Assembly: GCA_937915075.1 (NCBI GenBank)
Contig: CALDMA010000312.1
Location: 1 to 5,776, forward strand
Length of the DNA stretch: 5,776 nucleotides
Reading direction: 5' to 3'
DNA from: an uncultured Oscillospiraceae bacterium
GTDB lineage: Bacteria; Bacillota; Clostridia; Oscillospirales; Oscillospiraceae
Shown piece by piece: positions 5,750 to 5,776 of the stretch. Position 1 is the first letter of the stretch, and the number at the start of each line of letters is the position of its first letter. The position numbers and the translations under genes are program-made. The notes below the pieces were generated by a model. The model was not told the DNA's origin, ran no database searches, and worked only from the letters and a program-made list of their open reading frames with translations.

Positions 5750-5776
5750 GAATCGCCAACACGGACAACGGCGGCG

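Noticed and set aside
3757..5751. Very long plus-strand open frame (664 codons) opposite the P-loop gene and cinA
   Set aside because: It runs antisense to two well-supported genes and across their promoter region. The translation is rich in A, D, G, V and R with no domain signature, as expected for the complement of GC-rich coding sequence. It has no convincing ribosome site.
1..5776. Mobile element, CRISPR array, phage or defence system
   Set aside because: I saw no transposase, integrase or nuclease gene, no regularly spaced repeats, and no attachment-site-like direct repeats. Base composition and coding style look uniform across the genes.

Overview
The window reads as ordinary chromosome from a GC-rich, low-complexity-free Gram-positive anaerobe. 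A Clostridia member of the Oscillospiraceae type is my best guess. The guess rests on three things: a secreted three-SLH-domain protein, AGGAGG-type ribosome binding sites with consensus TTGACA/TATAAT promoters, and a full-length two-domain CinA. It is an inference from gene content; no rRNA or other taxonomic marker is present.

Layout. (1) Positions 1-1339, plus strand: the 3' two thirds of hutI (imidazolonepropionase, histidine degradation; its start lies before the window), followed 28 bases later by a complete Lrp/AsnC-family regulator. A perfect 14-bp hairpin at 1351-1381 ends this unit and also serves the convergent gene on the other strand. (2) Positions 1398-2612, minus strand: a 404-residue major facilitator superfamily transporter. 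(3) Positions 2613-2842: a 230-base divergent intergenic region holding one strong sigma-A-type promoter per strand, each with an exact 17-base spacer. (4) Positions 2843-3883, plus strand: an exported protein with three SLH domains and an unrecognised C-terminal region. A second bidirectional terminator follows at 3889-3917. (5) Positions 3931-4341, minus strand: a small stand-alone P-loop protein of unknown role. Its upstream region holds a good promoter and a perfect 8-bp inverted repeat just downstream of the -10 element. (6) Positions 4495-5736, minus strand: cinA, complete, with a clear ribosome binding site; 40 bases of upstream sequence complete the window.

How the parts relate. hutI and the Lrp-type gene are probably one transcription unit, and the regulator may sense an amino acid linked to that pathway (inference). 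The other genes look like independent single-gene units separated by their own promoters and terminators. No mobile element, CRISPR array, tRNA, rRNA or phage gene was found. I did not find a convincing new multi-gene system. The items most worth following are the small P-loop protein with its operator-like repeat and the C-terminal region of the SLH protein.
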